Part shown: piece by piece, positions 34,286-42,706 of the stretch
Layout of the letters: every line of letters begins with the position of its first letter
Numbering within the stretch: the stretch's first letter is position 1
NCBI RefSeq assembly: GCF_042697365.1
Contig: NZ_CP137605.1
DNA: 64,000 nucleotides
From: Brucella pseudintermedia
GTDB taxonomy: Bacteria > Pseudomonadota > Alphaproteobacteria > Rhizobiales > Rhizobiaceae
Strand: one strand, 5' to 3'
The notes under the pieces: model-generated
Seen by the model: the letters and a program-made list of their open reading frames with translations, nothing else
What the model was told of the DNA's origin: nothing
Databases searched by the model: none
Program-made: the position numbers and the translations under genes

Positions 34286-35872
34286 ATGCATATCAGAAAA
34301 GCTGGCCTTGGCCTGTTTGTTGCGGCGTTTTCGCTTGCGGCGGCGTCTTCCCACGCCGAAGAAGTGAAGCGCGGCGGCACTGTCATTGTCCATATGAACA
34401 CCGAGCAGGGTGTGCTCAACCCTGCGCTGCGCGCCTCCACCGGCGTCTACCAGATCACCGGCCGCATCATGGAGCCGCTGATTGACCGCACCTATGAGGG
34501 CTACGTGCCGGTTCTGGCGACAAGCTGGTCATCTTCGGAAGACGGCAAGGCCATCACCTTCAAGTTGCGCGAGAATGTGCGCTGGCATGACGGCCAGCCC
34601 TTCACCTGCGATGACGTTTCGTACAGCGCGATGAACCTCTGGAAGAAGCTGCTCAACTATTCGACCACGCTTCAGGCCAATCTGGAAGCCGTCGACTGCA
34701 CCGATCCGCACACCGCCGTGTTCCGCTATTCCAAGCCGATGCCGCTGGAACTGCTCGTCGCCGCCATGCCCGACCTCGGCCATCCGGTGCCGAAGCATCT
34801 TTATGAAGGCACCGACATCCTCAAGAACAAGTATAACGCAGCGCCGGTTGGCACCGGGCCGTTCAAGTTCGTCGAATATGAGCGCGGCCAGCACATCATC
34901 GCCGAACGTAACGACGATTACTGGCGCGGCAAGGAATATCCTTATCTCGACCGCATCATCTGGCGCTTCATGCCGGACAAGGCCGCTGCCGCCGCAGCGC
35001 TTGAAGCCGGCGAAATGATGGAAACCGCCTTCAACGGCATTTCCATGTCGGACACTGAACGCCTTCAGAAGGATGGCCGCTTCGATACCGGCACCAAGGG
35101 TTTTGAAAACAACGTCGCTCACTCGACAATCGAGTTCAACCTGCGCAACCCGATCCTTGCCAATCTGAAGGTGCGTCAGGCGATCTACCACGCGCTCGAC
35201 ATCGACTTCGCGATCAAGACGATCATGCGCGGCTACGCCAAGCCGGGTCGCGGCCCGATCCCGAGCGCCGGCGGCGCCAACTATACGGATCAGGTTCAGA
35301 CTTACCCGTATGATATTGAAAAGGCAAAGAAGCTGCTCGATGAAGCCGGCTATCCGGTCAAGGAAAACGGCATCCGCTTCAAGCTGCGCCATCGTCCGGC
35401 CCCGTGGGGTGAATATACGCAGCTCTGGGCTGAATATTATGCGCAGGCGATGAAGGAAGTCGGCATCGACGTCGAAATCCTGACCAACGACGCGCCGGGT
35501 TTCCTCAACGGCGTCTATCGCGACCACGACTTCGACACGGCAAGCGGCTGGCACCAGTTCCGCTCCGATCCGGCTGTCTCCACGACCGTCTGGCTGCGCT
35601 CCGGCGCTCCTGTCGGCACGGCATGGTCGAACCAGTTTGGCTACAAGTCTGACGAGATGGACAAGCTCATTGATCAGGCCGCTTCCGAGCTCGATCCGGC
35701 CAAGCGCGCCGATCTCTATCACCAGATCCAGCAGCTTGAGATGAAGGACCTGCCGGTCATCTTCGCCATCGAGCATCCATTCGTCGGCGTGACCAACAAG
35801 GTGTTGAAGAACCATCACAATACGCCGCGATGGGATTCTTCGAGCTGGTACGACCTCTGGATCGACCAATAA
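34286..35872 (+). CDS. Peptide/nickel-type ABC substrate-binding protein (SBP_bac_5)
   Basis: Periplasmic binding protein of 528 residues. Signal peptide MHIRKAGLGLFVAAFSLAAA with cleavage after SSHA. The mature part has the family-5 pattern: VHMNTEQGVLNPALRASTG near 37, GYVPVLATSWSSSEDGKAITF near 72, NVRWHDGQPFTCDDVSYS near 97, NLRNPILANLKVRQAIYHAL near 285. The first of eight co-directional genes. The ATG at 34286 gives a normal signal peptide, so an upstream in-frame ATG is rejected. The ligand may be a dipeptide or, given the downstream enzymes, an amino-acid derivative. Confidence 0.9.
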   Translation: MHIRKAGLGLFVAAFSLAAASSHAEEVKRGGTVIVHMNTEQGVLNPALRASTGVYQITGRIMEPLIDRTYEGYVPVLATSWSSSEDGKAITFKLRENVRWHDGQPFTCDDVSYSAMNLWKKLLNYSTTLQANLEAVDCTDPHTAVFRYSKPMPLELLVAAMPDLGHPVPKHLYEGTDILKNKYNAAPVGTGPFKFVEYERGQHIIAERNDDYWRGKEYPYLDRIIWRFMPDKAAAAAALEAGEMMETAFNGISMSDTERLQKDGRFDTGTKGFENNVAHSTIEFNLRNPILANLKVRQAIYHALDIDFAIKTIMRGYAKPGRGPIPSAGGANYTDQVQTYPYDIEKAKKLLDEAGYPVKENGIRFKLRHRPAPWGEYTQLWAEYYAQAMKEVGIDVEILTNDAPGFLNGVYRDHDFDTASGWHQFRSDPAVSTTVWLRSGAPVGTAWSNQFGYKSDEMDKLIDQAASELDPAKRADLYHQIQQLEMKDLPVIFAIEHPFVGVTNKVLKNHHNTPRWDSSSWYDLWIDQ

Positions 35873-35881
35873 GCCAGACAC

Positions 35882-35909
35882 AGCCGCTGCCGGTCATCCG
35901 GCGGCGGCT
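35882..35909 (+). other. Intercistronic hairpin after the binding-protein gene
   Basis: AGCCGCTGCCGG and CCGGCGGCGGCT flank the loop TCAT, 9 bp after the binding-protein stop. There is no T-run, so it probably stabilises the upstream mRNA or attenuates read-through into the permease genes, a common way to make more binding protein than channel. Confidence 0.6.
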
Positions 35910-35957
35910 CACTTCTTGCGTGAATGCTGAAATGAATATCTTGCTGGATAATCCGCA

Positions 35958-36941
35958 ATGCCCCTGCCCCCGATCCTGACTTTTGCGCTGCGGCGCATCC
36001 TGCAGGCGATACCCGTCATTCTCCTGATCATGATCGGGTCGTTCCTGCTGATCAAGCTTGCCCCCGGCGATACGGTGGACGCGCTTGTCGGCGACATGGG
36101 CGGCGCAGACCCGCAATTCGTCGCCAATCTGCGCACCGAATATGGCCTCGACCAGCCGGTCTGGGTGCAGTTGTGGATTTACATGACGAAGCTGGCGCAG
36201 TTCGATTTCGGCTGGTCCTATGTCTACGAGCAGCCGGTGCTGGACGTGCTGATGGCGCGCCTCGTGCCGACGCTGCTGCTGATGGTTTCCTCGCTTTCGG
36301 TGGCGTTCATTTTCGGCATCGCGCTCGGCGCTTTCGCGGCGCGGCGCGCCTATTCGCTGACCGACAATGCGATTTCCACGCTTGGCCTTGTCTTCTACGC
36401 CATGCCGAGCTTCTTCCTCAGCCTCATTTTGATGTTCATCTTTTCGGTCAAGCTCGGCTGGCTGCCGGTCGGCGGCTACAAGACGCTTGGCGGGTTTTAT
36501 ACCGGCTGGAAAAATGTCTGGGATATTGCCGTCCATCTCGTCATGCCGACGACGGCGCTTTCGCTCATCTATCTCGCCTTCTATATGCGCCTGATGCGCA
36601 CCAGCGTGCTGGAAGTGGCAGACCTCGATTATGTACGCACCGCGCGCGCCAAGGGCGCCAGCGGCGCAAGGCTGATGTTCCACCACATCATGCGCAACGC
36701 CTTCCTGCCGGTCGTCACGCTGCTCGGCCTGCAATTTTCCACCGTGCTTGGCGGCTCGGTCGTGATCGAGACGATCTTCTCGCTGCCCGGCCTCGGCCAG
36801 CTTGCCTACACTTCCGTGATCAAGCGCGATCTCAACACGCTGATGGGGATCATCTTCCTGTGCTCGGTACTGGTGGTGATCGTGAATTTCATCACCGATC
36901 TCATCTATGCGCGGCTTGATTCCAGGATCGAACTGTCATGA
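35958..36941 (+). CDS. Peptide-type ABC permease (DppB-like)
   Basis: A 327-residue inner-membrane permease, BPD_transp_1, with the DppB/OppB N-terminal signature LRRILQAIPVILLIMIGSF and about six helices. The EAA-type loop reads DYVRTARAKGASGARLMFHH near residue 222, and GGSVVIETIFSLPGLGQLAY near 267 is the usual C-terminal DppB motif. Its stop overlaps the DppC-like start by 4 bp (ATGA). Confidence 0.92.
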   Translation: MPLPPILTFALRRILQAIPVILLIMIGSFLLIKLAPGDTVDALVGDMGGADPQFVANLRTEYGLDQPVWVQLWIYMTKLAQFDFGWSYVYEQPVLDVLMARLVPTLLLMVSSLSVAFIFGIALGAFAARRAYSLTDNAISTLGLVFYAMPSFFLSLILMFIFSVKLGWLPVGGYKTLGGFYTGWKNVWDIAVHLVMPTTALSLIYLAFYMRLMRTSVLEVADLDYVRTARAKGASGARLMFHHIMRNAFLPVVTLLGLQFSTVLGGSVVIETIFSLPGLGQLAYTSVIKRDLNTLMGIIFLCSVLVVIVNFITDLIYARLDSRIELS

Positions 36942-37813
36942 CTTCCCAGGACCTCTCCCTCACCCGCCCGCAGGTCTCGCGCACGAAAATTCTGTGGCAG
37001 CGCTTCAGCCGCAACCGCGCCGCAGTGCTGGGCCTCATCCTTTTCATTGCCGTGGTGCTGATCGCGCTTTTGGCCGATGTCATCACCCCCGGCGACCCGC
37101 TGCGCCGCGCTGGCGATCCGCTCGTCTGGCCGTTCCTCAATGCGGCAACGCCGCTCGGCACCGACCAGCTTGGTCGCGATATCATGGCGGGCATCTTCCA
37201 TGGCGCGCGCATCTCGCTTCTGATCGGGGTCGTCGCCACGCTGATCTCGATCGTCATCGGCATCATTATCGGCGCGCTTGCCGGATATTACGGCGGCTGG
37301 GTGGATGATGTGCTTATGCGCATCACCGAAGCCTTCCAGACCGTGCCAAGCTTCGTGCTGCTTCTGACATTGGTGGCGATCTTTGGCTCTTCCATCGAAA
37401 ACATCATCATCTGCATCGGCATTGTTTCATGGACTGCGCCTGCCCGCATGGTGCGTGCCGAGTTTCTGGCTCTGCGCAAGCGCGAATTCATCGACGCCGC
37501 GCGCAATCTGGGCGTCGGCAATGTCTCGATCATCTTCCGCGAGATCCTGCCGAATGCCCTGCCGCCGGTGATCGTCTTCGCATCCGTGGTGATGGCAACC
37601 TCTATCCTGATGGAAAGCGCGCTCGCCTTCCTCGGCCTTGGCGACCCGAACTATGCGAGCTGGGGCAACATGATCGGCCAGGGCCGCGCCGTGCTGCGCA
37701 CCGACTGGTTCTGCTCGGTCATTCCCGGCATCGCCATTCTGCTCACCGTCCTGTCCTTCAGCCTGCTCGGCGAGGGCCTGAACGACGCGCTTAATCCGAG
37801 GCAGAAGAAATAA
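36938..37813 (+). CDS. Peptide-type ABC permease (DppC-like)
   Basis: A 291-residue partner permease. It has the DppC features: FSRNRAAVLGLILFIAVVLI at the first helix, PLGTDQLGRDIMAGIFHGAR near 69, and the EAA-type loop REFIDAARNLGVGNVSIIFR near 182; ESALAFLGLGDPNYASWGNM near 228 is diagnostic. It overlaps the preceding permease by 4 bp and the following ATPase gene by 1 bp (TAATG). Confidence 0.93.
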   Translation: MTSQDLSLTRPQVSRTKILWQRFSRNRAAVLGLILFIAVVLIALLADVITPGDPLRRAGDPLVWPFLNAATPLGTDQLGRDIMAGIFHGARISLLIGVVATLISIVIGIIIGALAGYYGGWVDDVLMRITEAFQTVPSFVLLLTLVAIFGSSIENIIICIGIVSWTAPARMVRAEFLALRKREFIDAARNLGVGNVSIIFREILPNALPPVIVFASVVMATSILMESALAFLGLGDPNYASWGNMIGQGRAVLRTDWFCSVIPGIAILLTVLSFSLLGEGLNDALNPRQKK

Positions 37814-39450
37814 TGACCGCCGCACCCGTTCTTGAAATTAAAAACCTGCAAATCGCGCTGCCGAAAGGCGCCGACCGGCCTTATGCCTTGCAAGACCTTT
37901 CACTCACCATCAATCCCGGCGAGATCGTCTGCCTCGTCGGTGAAAGCGGCTCCGGCAAGTCGCTTTCGGCAGGCGCTATCATGCGCCTTCTGCCGGAACC
38001 GCAAGTGCGCGTGACCAATGGCGTAATCCGCCTTGAAGGCACCGATCTTTATTCGCTCAGCGAAGCCGATATGAAGAAGCTGCGCGGCGACCGCATCGGC
38101 ATGATCTTTCAGGAGCCGATGACTGCGCTCAACCCGCAAAAGACGGTTGGCTGGCAGATCGATGAAGTGCTGCGCCTGCACACGAAGCTTGGCCGCAAGG
38201 AGCGCCGCGCCGCTGTGCTCGACATGCTGGCAGAGGTGAAAATCCCCGACCCGGAATCCGCCTATAACGCCTATCCGCACCAGATTTCCGGCGGGCAGCG
38301 CCAGCGTGTCATGATCGCCATGGCGCTGATCCTGAAACCGCGCCTCATCATCGCCGACGAACCGACCACCGCGCTCGACGTGACCACGCAGGCGCAAATC
38401 CTCAAGCTGATCCGCGACCTGCAACGCGAACACAATACCGGCATCCTGTTCATCACGCATGATTTTGGCGTGGTGGCGGAAATCGCCGACCGTGTGGCCG
38501 TGTTGCGGCTTGGCGAACTGGTCGAAGAGGGTCCGGCAGACACGGTGTTGAACCATCCGCAGCACCCTTACACAAGGGCGCTGATCGCCTCGGTTCCAGC
38601 CCTCACGCCGCCCGAACCGAAACCAGCGGGTGACGCGCAGCCGATCATCCTCAAGGCGAGCGCATTGCGCAAAACCTTCAAGGCGCGTGGCGGCTTGCTT
38701 ACCGGCAAACGCAGCGCCGTGCCCGCCGTGAAGGACCTTTCCTTCGAGCTGCGTCAGGGCGAAACGCTGGGCGTCGTTGGCGAAAGCGGCTCGGGCAAGA
38801 CGACCGTTTCGCGCATCGTGACGCGACTGCTGGAAGCCGATAGCGGCACAGTCGATGTGAATGGCCGCGATTTTCTGAGCGCCAGCCCGCGCCAAGTGCG
38901 CGCCATGCGCAAGGATATCCAGATGGTCTTTCAAGACCCTATGGCCTCGCTCAATCCGCGCCGTCGCGTCGTGGACCTGATCGCACAGGGGCCAATCGTC
39001 CATGGCGTGCCGAAGGATGAGGCCCACGCGAAGGCACGTGAATTGCTGGAACTGGTCGAGCTTTCGCCTGCCGCCGCCGACCGTTTCCCGCATGAGTTCT
39101 CGGGCGGGCAGCGCCAGCGTATCGGCATCGCCCGCGCACTGGCGCTTGAGCCGCGCATCATCGTGGCCGACGAACCGGTCTCCGCGCTCGACGTTTCGGT
39201 GCAGGCGCAAGTGCTGCGGCTTCTGGCCGATTTGCGCGAAAGGCTGAACCTGTCGCTGCTTTTCGTAACGCACGATCTGCGCGTCGCAGCCCAGCTTTGC
39301 GACCGCGTCATCGTCATGTCGAAGGGCGAGATCGCGGAAACGGGGCCAACGGCGCAAGTCTTCGCCAACCCGCAACATGAATATACACAGCGCCTGCTCG
39401 CCTCCATCCCCGGCAAGAGCTGGACGCCCCCCCGTTTTGAAAATGCGTGA
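37813..39450 (+). CDS. Peptide-type ABC ATPase, fused DppD-DppF-like
   Basis: A 545-residue tandem ATPase. The first half has Walker A VGESGSGKSLSAG near 40, signature ISGGQRQRVMIAMAL near 160 and Walker B LIIADEPTTALD, with an oligopeptide C-terminal segment (HPQHPYTRALIASVPAL). The second half has Walker A VGESGSGKTTVSR near 322, FSGGQRQRIGIARAL near 430 and IIVADEPVSALD, ending with NPQHEYTQRLLASIPG. Dipeptide systems often encode these halves as separate proteins; fused versions (GsiA-like) are common in Rhizobiales. Confidence 0.93.
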   Translation: MTAAPVLEIKNLQIALPKGADRPYALQDLSLTINPGEIVCLVGESGSGKSLSAGAIMRLLPEPQVRVTNGVIRLEGTDLYSLSEADMKKLRGDRIGMIFQEPMTALNPQKTVGWQIDEVLRLHTKLGRKERRAAVLDMLAEVKIPDPESAYNAYPHQISGGQRQRVMIAMALILKPRLIIADEPTTALDVTTQAQILKLIRDLQREHNTGILFITHDFGVVAEIADRVAVLRLGELVEEGPADTVLNHPQHPYTRALIASVPALTPPEPKPAGDAQPIILKASALRKTFKARGGLLTGKRSAVPAVKDLSFELRQGETLGVVGESGSGKTTVSRIVTRLLEADSGTVDVNGRDFLSASPRQVRAMRKDIQMVFQDPMASLNPRRRVVDLIAQGPIVHGVPKDEAHAKARELLELVELSPAAADRFPHEFSGGQRQRIGIARALALEPRIIVADEPVSALDVSVQAQVLRLLADLRERLNLSLLFVTHDLRVAAQLCDRVIVMSKGEIAETGPTAQVFANPQHEYTQRLLASIPGKSWTPPRFENA

Positions 39451-39454
39451 AGCC

Positions 39455-40756
39455 ATGCAGAAGATAGAATTTCCACCCTCCATCTGGGCCGCAACCGCAC
39501 CCGAACGCATACCCGCCCCCGCGCTCACGAAAGACGCGGAAGCCGATATTGTCATTGTCGGCGGCGGCTTTACCGGGCTTTCGGCGGCACTCCATCTGGC
39601 AAAGCGCGGCAAGCGCGTCATCCTGCTGGAAGGCAAAGCGGTCGGTTGGGGCGCATCTGGGCGCAATAATGGCCAGGTGATCCCGACCATGACCGCCGCC
39701 GAACCGGACGCCATTGCCAAACGTTATGGTGCTTCGGGCGAGCGTTTTGCCCGATTGATCGGCAACAGCGCCGACATATTGTTTTCCATCGTGCGCGATG
39801 AAAACATCGAGGCCGAGGCTGAGCAGAACGGCTGGTTCCAGCCTGCCCATTCGCCGGGTCGGGTGAAGCTGTCGCAAAGTCGCGTGGAAGCGTGGAAGCG
39901 CTTCGGCTTCCCGGCGGAGTTTCTCGACCGCACGGCAACATCGCAGCTATTGGGCAGCGATTTCTGGTATGGCGGCATGTTCAACCCGACCGGCGGTCAT
40001 ATCAATCCGCTGGCTTTCGCGCGCGGGCTTGCCGCCGCTGCCGAACGCCACGGCGCGATCATCCACGAGCAAAGCCCGGTCATCTCCTATGCTCAAGCGG
40101 GCGACCATTGGGAAGTCAAGACCGCCAGCGCCACAGTGCGCGCCAAGGGCTTTCTGCTTGCCACCAACGCCTATACAGGCGAACTGCGCGAAGGGCTTGC
40201 CCCGCGCCTCGCCCGCACCATTGTGCCGGTGCTCTCATGGCAGATGGCAACCGCCCCCGTCAGCGACAATCTGCGCGCAACGATCTTGCCCGGCAGGCAA
40301 GCGGTTTCCGACACACGCGGCGACCTGCGCTTCTTCCGCTACGATGCCCGCAACCGGCTGATTACCGGCGGCGTGGTGATGGGCGATTTCAACGTGGCCG
40401 AGCGCGTCAGGCGCAAGACAGCGCGCAACATGGCGGAAGCCTTTCCAGCGCTGGGCGAACCGGAAATCACCCATGTGTGGAGCGGTTATATCGGCATGAC
40501 ATGGGATCGTTTCCCGCGTGTCCATCAACTCAGCGCCAATGGCTGGGCTTGGATCGGCTGCAACGGTCGCGGCGTTGCGCTTGGCACATCGCTTGGCCGG
40601 GAATTTGCCCGCGCGCTCGACGGCGAGCCGGTGCAGGAACTTGCCCTTCCCGTCTCGGAACCGGCACCGCTGCCTTTCCACAAGGTCGCCCGAAAAATCG
40701 CACCGTTCTATCTCGCATGGCTTCGGCGCAAGGATCTTACCGAGCCAAATCTCTAA
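39455..40756 (+). CDS. FAD-dependent oxidoreductase (DAO family, PuuB-like)
   Basis: A 433-residue flavoenzyme. FAD-binding Rossmann motif ADIVIVGGGFTGLSAALHLA near residue 28, then ILLEGKAVGWGASGRNNGQV near 57, typical of gamma-glutamylputrescine oxidase and related amine or amino-acid oxidases; C-terminal VHQLSANGWAWIGCNGRGVA near 350. In the peptide-importer operon it probably oxidises the imported compound or a product of it. The start may be ATG 39455 or ATG 39443, which overlaps the ATPase stop by 8 bp; neither has a clear ribosome-binding site. Confidence 0.87.
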   Translation: MQKIEFPPSIWAATAPERIPAPALTKDAEADIVIVGGGFTGLSAALHLAKRGKRVILLEGKAVGWGASGRNNGQVIPTMTAAEPDAIAKRYGASGERFARLIGNSADILFSIVRDENIEAEAEQNGWFQPAHSPGRVKLSQSRVEAWKRFGFPAEFLDRTATSQLLGSDFWYGGMFNPTGGHINPLAFARGLAAAAERHGAIIHEQSPVISYAQAGDHWEVKTASATVRAKGFLLATNAYTGELREGLAPRLARTIVPVLSWQMATAPVSDNLRATILPGRQAVSDTRGDLRFFRYDARNRLITGGVVMGDFNVAERVRRKTARNMAEAFPALGEPEITHVWSGYIGMTWDRFPRVHQLSANGWAWIGCNGRGVALGTSLGREFARALDGEPVQELALPVSEPAPLPFHKVARKIAPFYLAWLRRKDLTEPNL

Positions 40757-40793
40757 CGCATCTCATTGAATGTTCATGTGAAAGGTCAGGTCC

Positions 40794-41282
40794 ATGAATC
40801 AAATGTCAATTCTCGAACGCCGCCGCATCGAGGCGCTGGTTCTCAAGAATGTCTACGAAGTTATTCGCGAGCGCTCCGGCGAGGAGGAAGCGCAAGCCGC
40901 AATCGGCGAAGCCGTCAGCCGCTCGGCCATCGAACAGGGCAAGAGCTTTGCCGACGAGCTTGGCCGCACCCCGACCATACAGGATTTTGCCGATATCCAG
41001 CCGCTGTGGACCAAGGAAAACGCGCTGGAAATCGACGTGATTTCGCAGGGCGAGGATCATTTCGATTTCAACGTGACGCGCTGCCGCTATTCGGAAATGT
41101 ACCGCGAGATGGGCCTTGGCCATATCGGCCACTTGCTGTCGTGCAATCGAGACGGCGACTTCTGCATCGGCTACAACCCCGACATGAAGCTGGAGCGCAC
41201 GCAGACCATCATGAAGGGCGCAAGCCACTGCGATTTCCGCTACCGCCTCGAAACGAACGACAAGAAAGACGAGGAAGCCTGA
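40794..41282 (+). CDS. L-2-amino-thiazoline-4-carboxylate hydrolase family protein
   Basis: A 162-residue protein of the ATC-hydrolase family. The central DVISQGEDHFDFNVTRCRYS near residue 81, then EMYREMGLGHIGHLLSCNRD and IGYNPDMKLERTQTIMKGASH with CDFRYRLE, follow the family pattern with conserved cysteines. The characterised member opens the ring of L-2-amino-thiazoline-4-carboxylate to S- or N-carbamoyl-L-cysteine in Pseudomonas. Many family members have no tested activity. The next gene, one base later, is an M20 hydrolase that could act on such a carbamoyl or acyl product. Confidence 0.78.
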   Translation: MNQMSILERRRIEALVLKNVYEVIRERSGEEEAQAAIGEAVSRSAIEQGKSFADELGRTPTIQDFADIQPLWTKENALEIDVISQGEDHFDFNVTRCRYSEMYREMGLGHIGHLLSCNRDGDFCIGYNPDMKLERTQTIMKGASHCDFRYRLETNDKKDEEA

Positions 41283-41283
41283 C

Positions 41284-42456
41284 ATGCCGGTTGAAAACTG
41301 GACTTCAAACCAGATTGAAGAACTGGTCGCATTCCGCCGCGACCTGCACCAGAACCCGGAACTGCTCTATGATGTCAGCCGCACCGCCGAAAAGGTGGCC
41401 GAGGCGTTGCGTGCTGCTGGCGTCGATGAAGTGGTGACCGGCATCGGGCGCACCGGCGTCGTCGGCGTCATTCGCGGCCAGTCCAACCGTTCGGGCCGGG
41501 CCATCGGCCTGCGCGCCGATATGGACGCCCTGCCGATCCTCGAGGAAACCGGCGCGGAATGGTCATCGAAAGTGCCGGGCAAGATGCATGCCTGCGGACA
41601 TGACGGCCATACGACCATGCTTCTGGGCGCTGCCCGCGAACTGGCGCAAAGCCGCGCTTTCGACGGCACGGTTATCGTGATCTTCCAGCCTGCCGAAGAA
41701 GGCGGCGCAGGCGCCAAGGCGATGATTGACGACGGTTTGTTCAAGCGCTGGCCGGTCAACGAAGTCTACGGCATGCACAACCGCCCGAACCTTGCCGTCG
41801 GGCATTTCACCATCAATTCCGGTCCGATCATGGGATCGGTCGATGTGCTGGACATCACCATTGAAGGCGTTGGCGGACATGCGGCCTCGCCGCACCATAC
41901 CATCGACCCCATTCCGGTAACGGCGGCGCTCATTCAGGCGATCCAGACACTGACGGCACGCACTATCGATCCGCTGGATTCCGCCGTGATTTCGATCACC
42001 ACCATTCAGGGCGGCGATGCGTTCAACGTTATTCCGCAGAAAATCCGCTTGACCGGCACGGTGCGCACGCTGCGCGAGGAAGTGCGCGACCATATCGAGG
42101 AGAAGCTCACCCGCGCCGTGCAGGGCATTGCCGATGCTTTCGGAGCCAAGGCGACGCTCGACTACCAGCGCAATTATCCGGTGACCGTCAATCATGAGCG
42201 GGAAACCGAGCTTGCGGCGATTGCCGCCGAAGCCGTTGCAGGCGCGGAGCGCGTCACGCGGGACATGCCCGCAACGCTTGGCGGCGAGGATTTTGCTTTC
42301 ATGCTCAATGAGGTTCCGGGCGCGATGATCAACATCGGCAACGGCCCGAGCGCCAATCTGCACCATCCGAAATATGACTTTAACGATGATGTGATCGCCT
42401 GGGGCTGCTCCTACTGGACAACCCTCGTGCGGCATCGCCTGCCAATCAGCAACTGA
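41284..42456 (+). CDS. M20 family amidohydrolase (hippurate hydrolase-like)
   Basis: A 390-residue metal-dependent hydrolase of N-acyl or N-carbamoyl amino acids. Binuclear-metal ligands are visible: KMHACGHDGHTTMLLGAA near residue 100, QPAEEGGAGA near 138, GMHNRPN near 163 and TLGGEDFAFM near 330; the dimerisation domain lies at about 185-295. This is the last gene of the eight-gene unit, starting one base after the ATC-hydrolase stop and followed by a strong terminator. Hippurate or indole-acetyl-amino-acid hydrolases are close relatives, so substrate is open. Confidence 0.9.
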   Translation: MPVENWTSNQIEELVAFRRDLHQNPELLYDVSRTAEKVAEALRAAGVDEVVTGIGRTGVVGVIRGQSNRSGRAIGLRADMDALPILEETGAEWSSKVPGKMHACGHDGHTTMLLGAARELAQSRAFDGTVIVIFQPAEEGGAGAKAMIDDGLFKRWPVNEVYGMHNRPNLAVGHFTINSGPIMGSVDVLDITIEGVGGHAASPHHTIDPIPVTAALIQAIQTLTARTIDPLDSAVISITTIQGGDAFNVIPQKIRLTGTVRTLREEVRDHIEEKLTRAVQGIADAFGAKATLDYQRNYPVTVNHERETELAAIAAEAVAGAERVTRDMPATLGGEDFAFMLNEVPGAMINIGNGPSANLHHPKYDFNDDVIAWGCSYWTTLVRHRLPISN

Positions 42457-42495
42457 GCGAACCCCGCCTCTACCGGCGAAATTTGGGTTATGAAT

Positions 42496-42521
42496 GGGCG
42501 GTCCGCTGGACCGCCCTTTTT
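42496..42521 (+). terminator. Intrinsic terminator of the peptide-importer operon
   Basis: GGGCGGTCC and GGACCGCCC flank GCT and are followed by TTTTT. It lies 39 bp after the M20 stop. Confidence 0.9.
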
Positions 42522-42706
42522 CGTCTTTGCGCACAAAGCTGAGATATCAAGTCTAAAACCCCTAGTTTATCCAAGATATCCATAATATAAGGCGCTCCCG
42601 ATAAGCCATCGCGTCATTTCCGATGGGACGGACAACGCATCCCGGACATTGTGAAACGGCTTTCCATCTGGACACGTGTTTCGGCAAAAAGTTGGAACGG
42701 AAATCC

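Noticed and set aside
37900..39720. A 606-codon minus-strand frame opposite the fused peptide ATPase
   Set aside because: Its composition mirrors the codon use of the plus-strand gene, whose Walker motifs are unambiguous.
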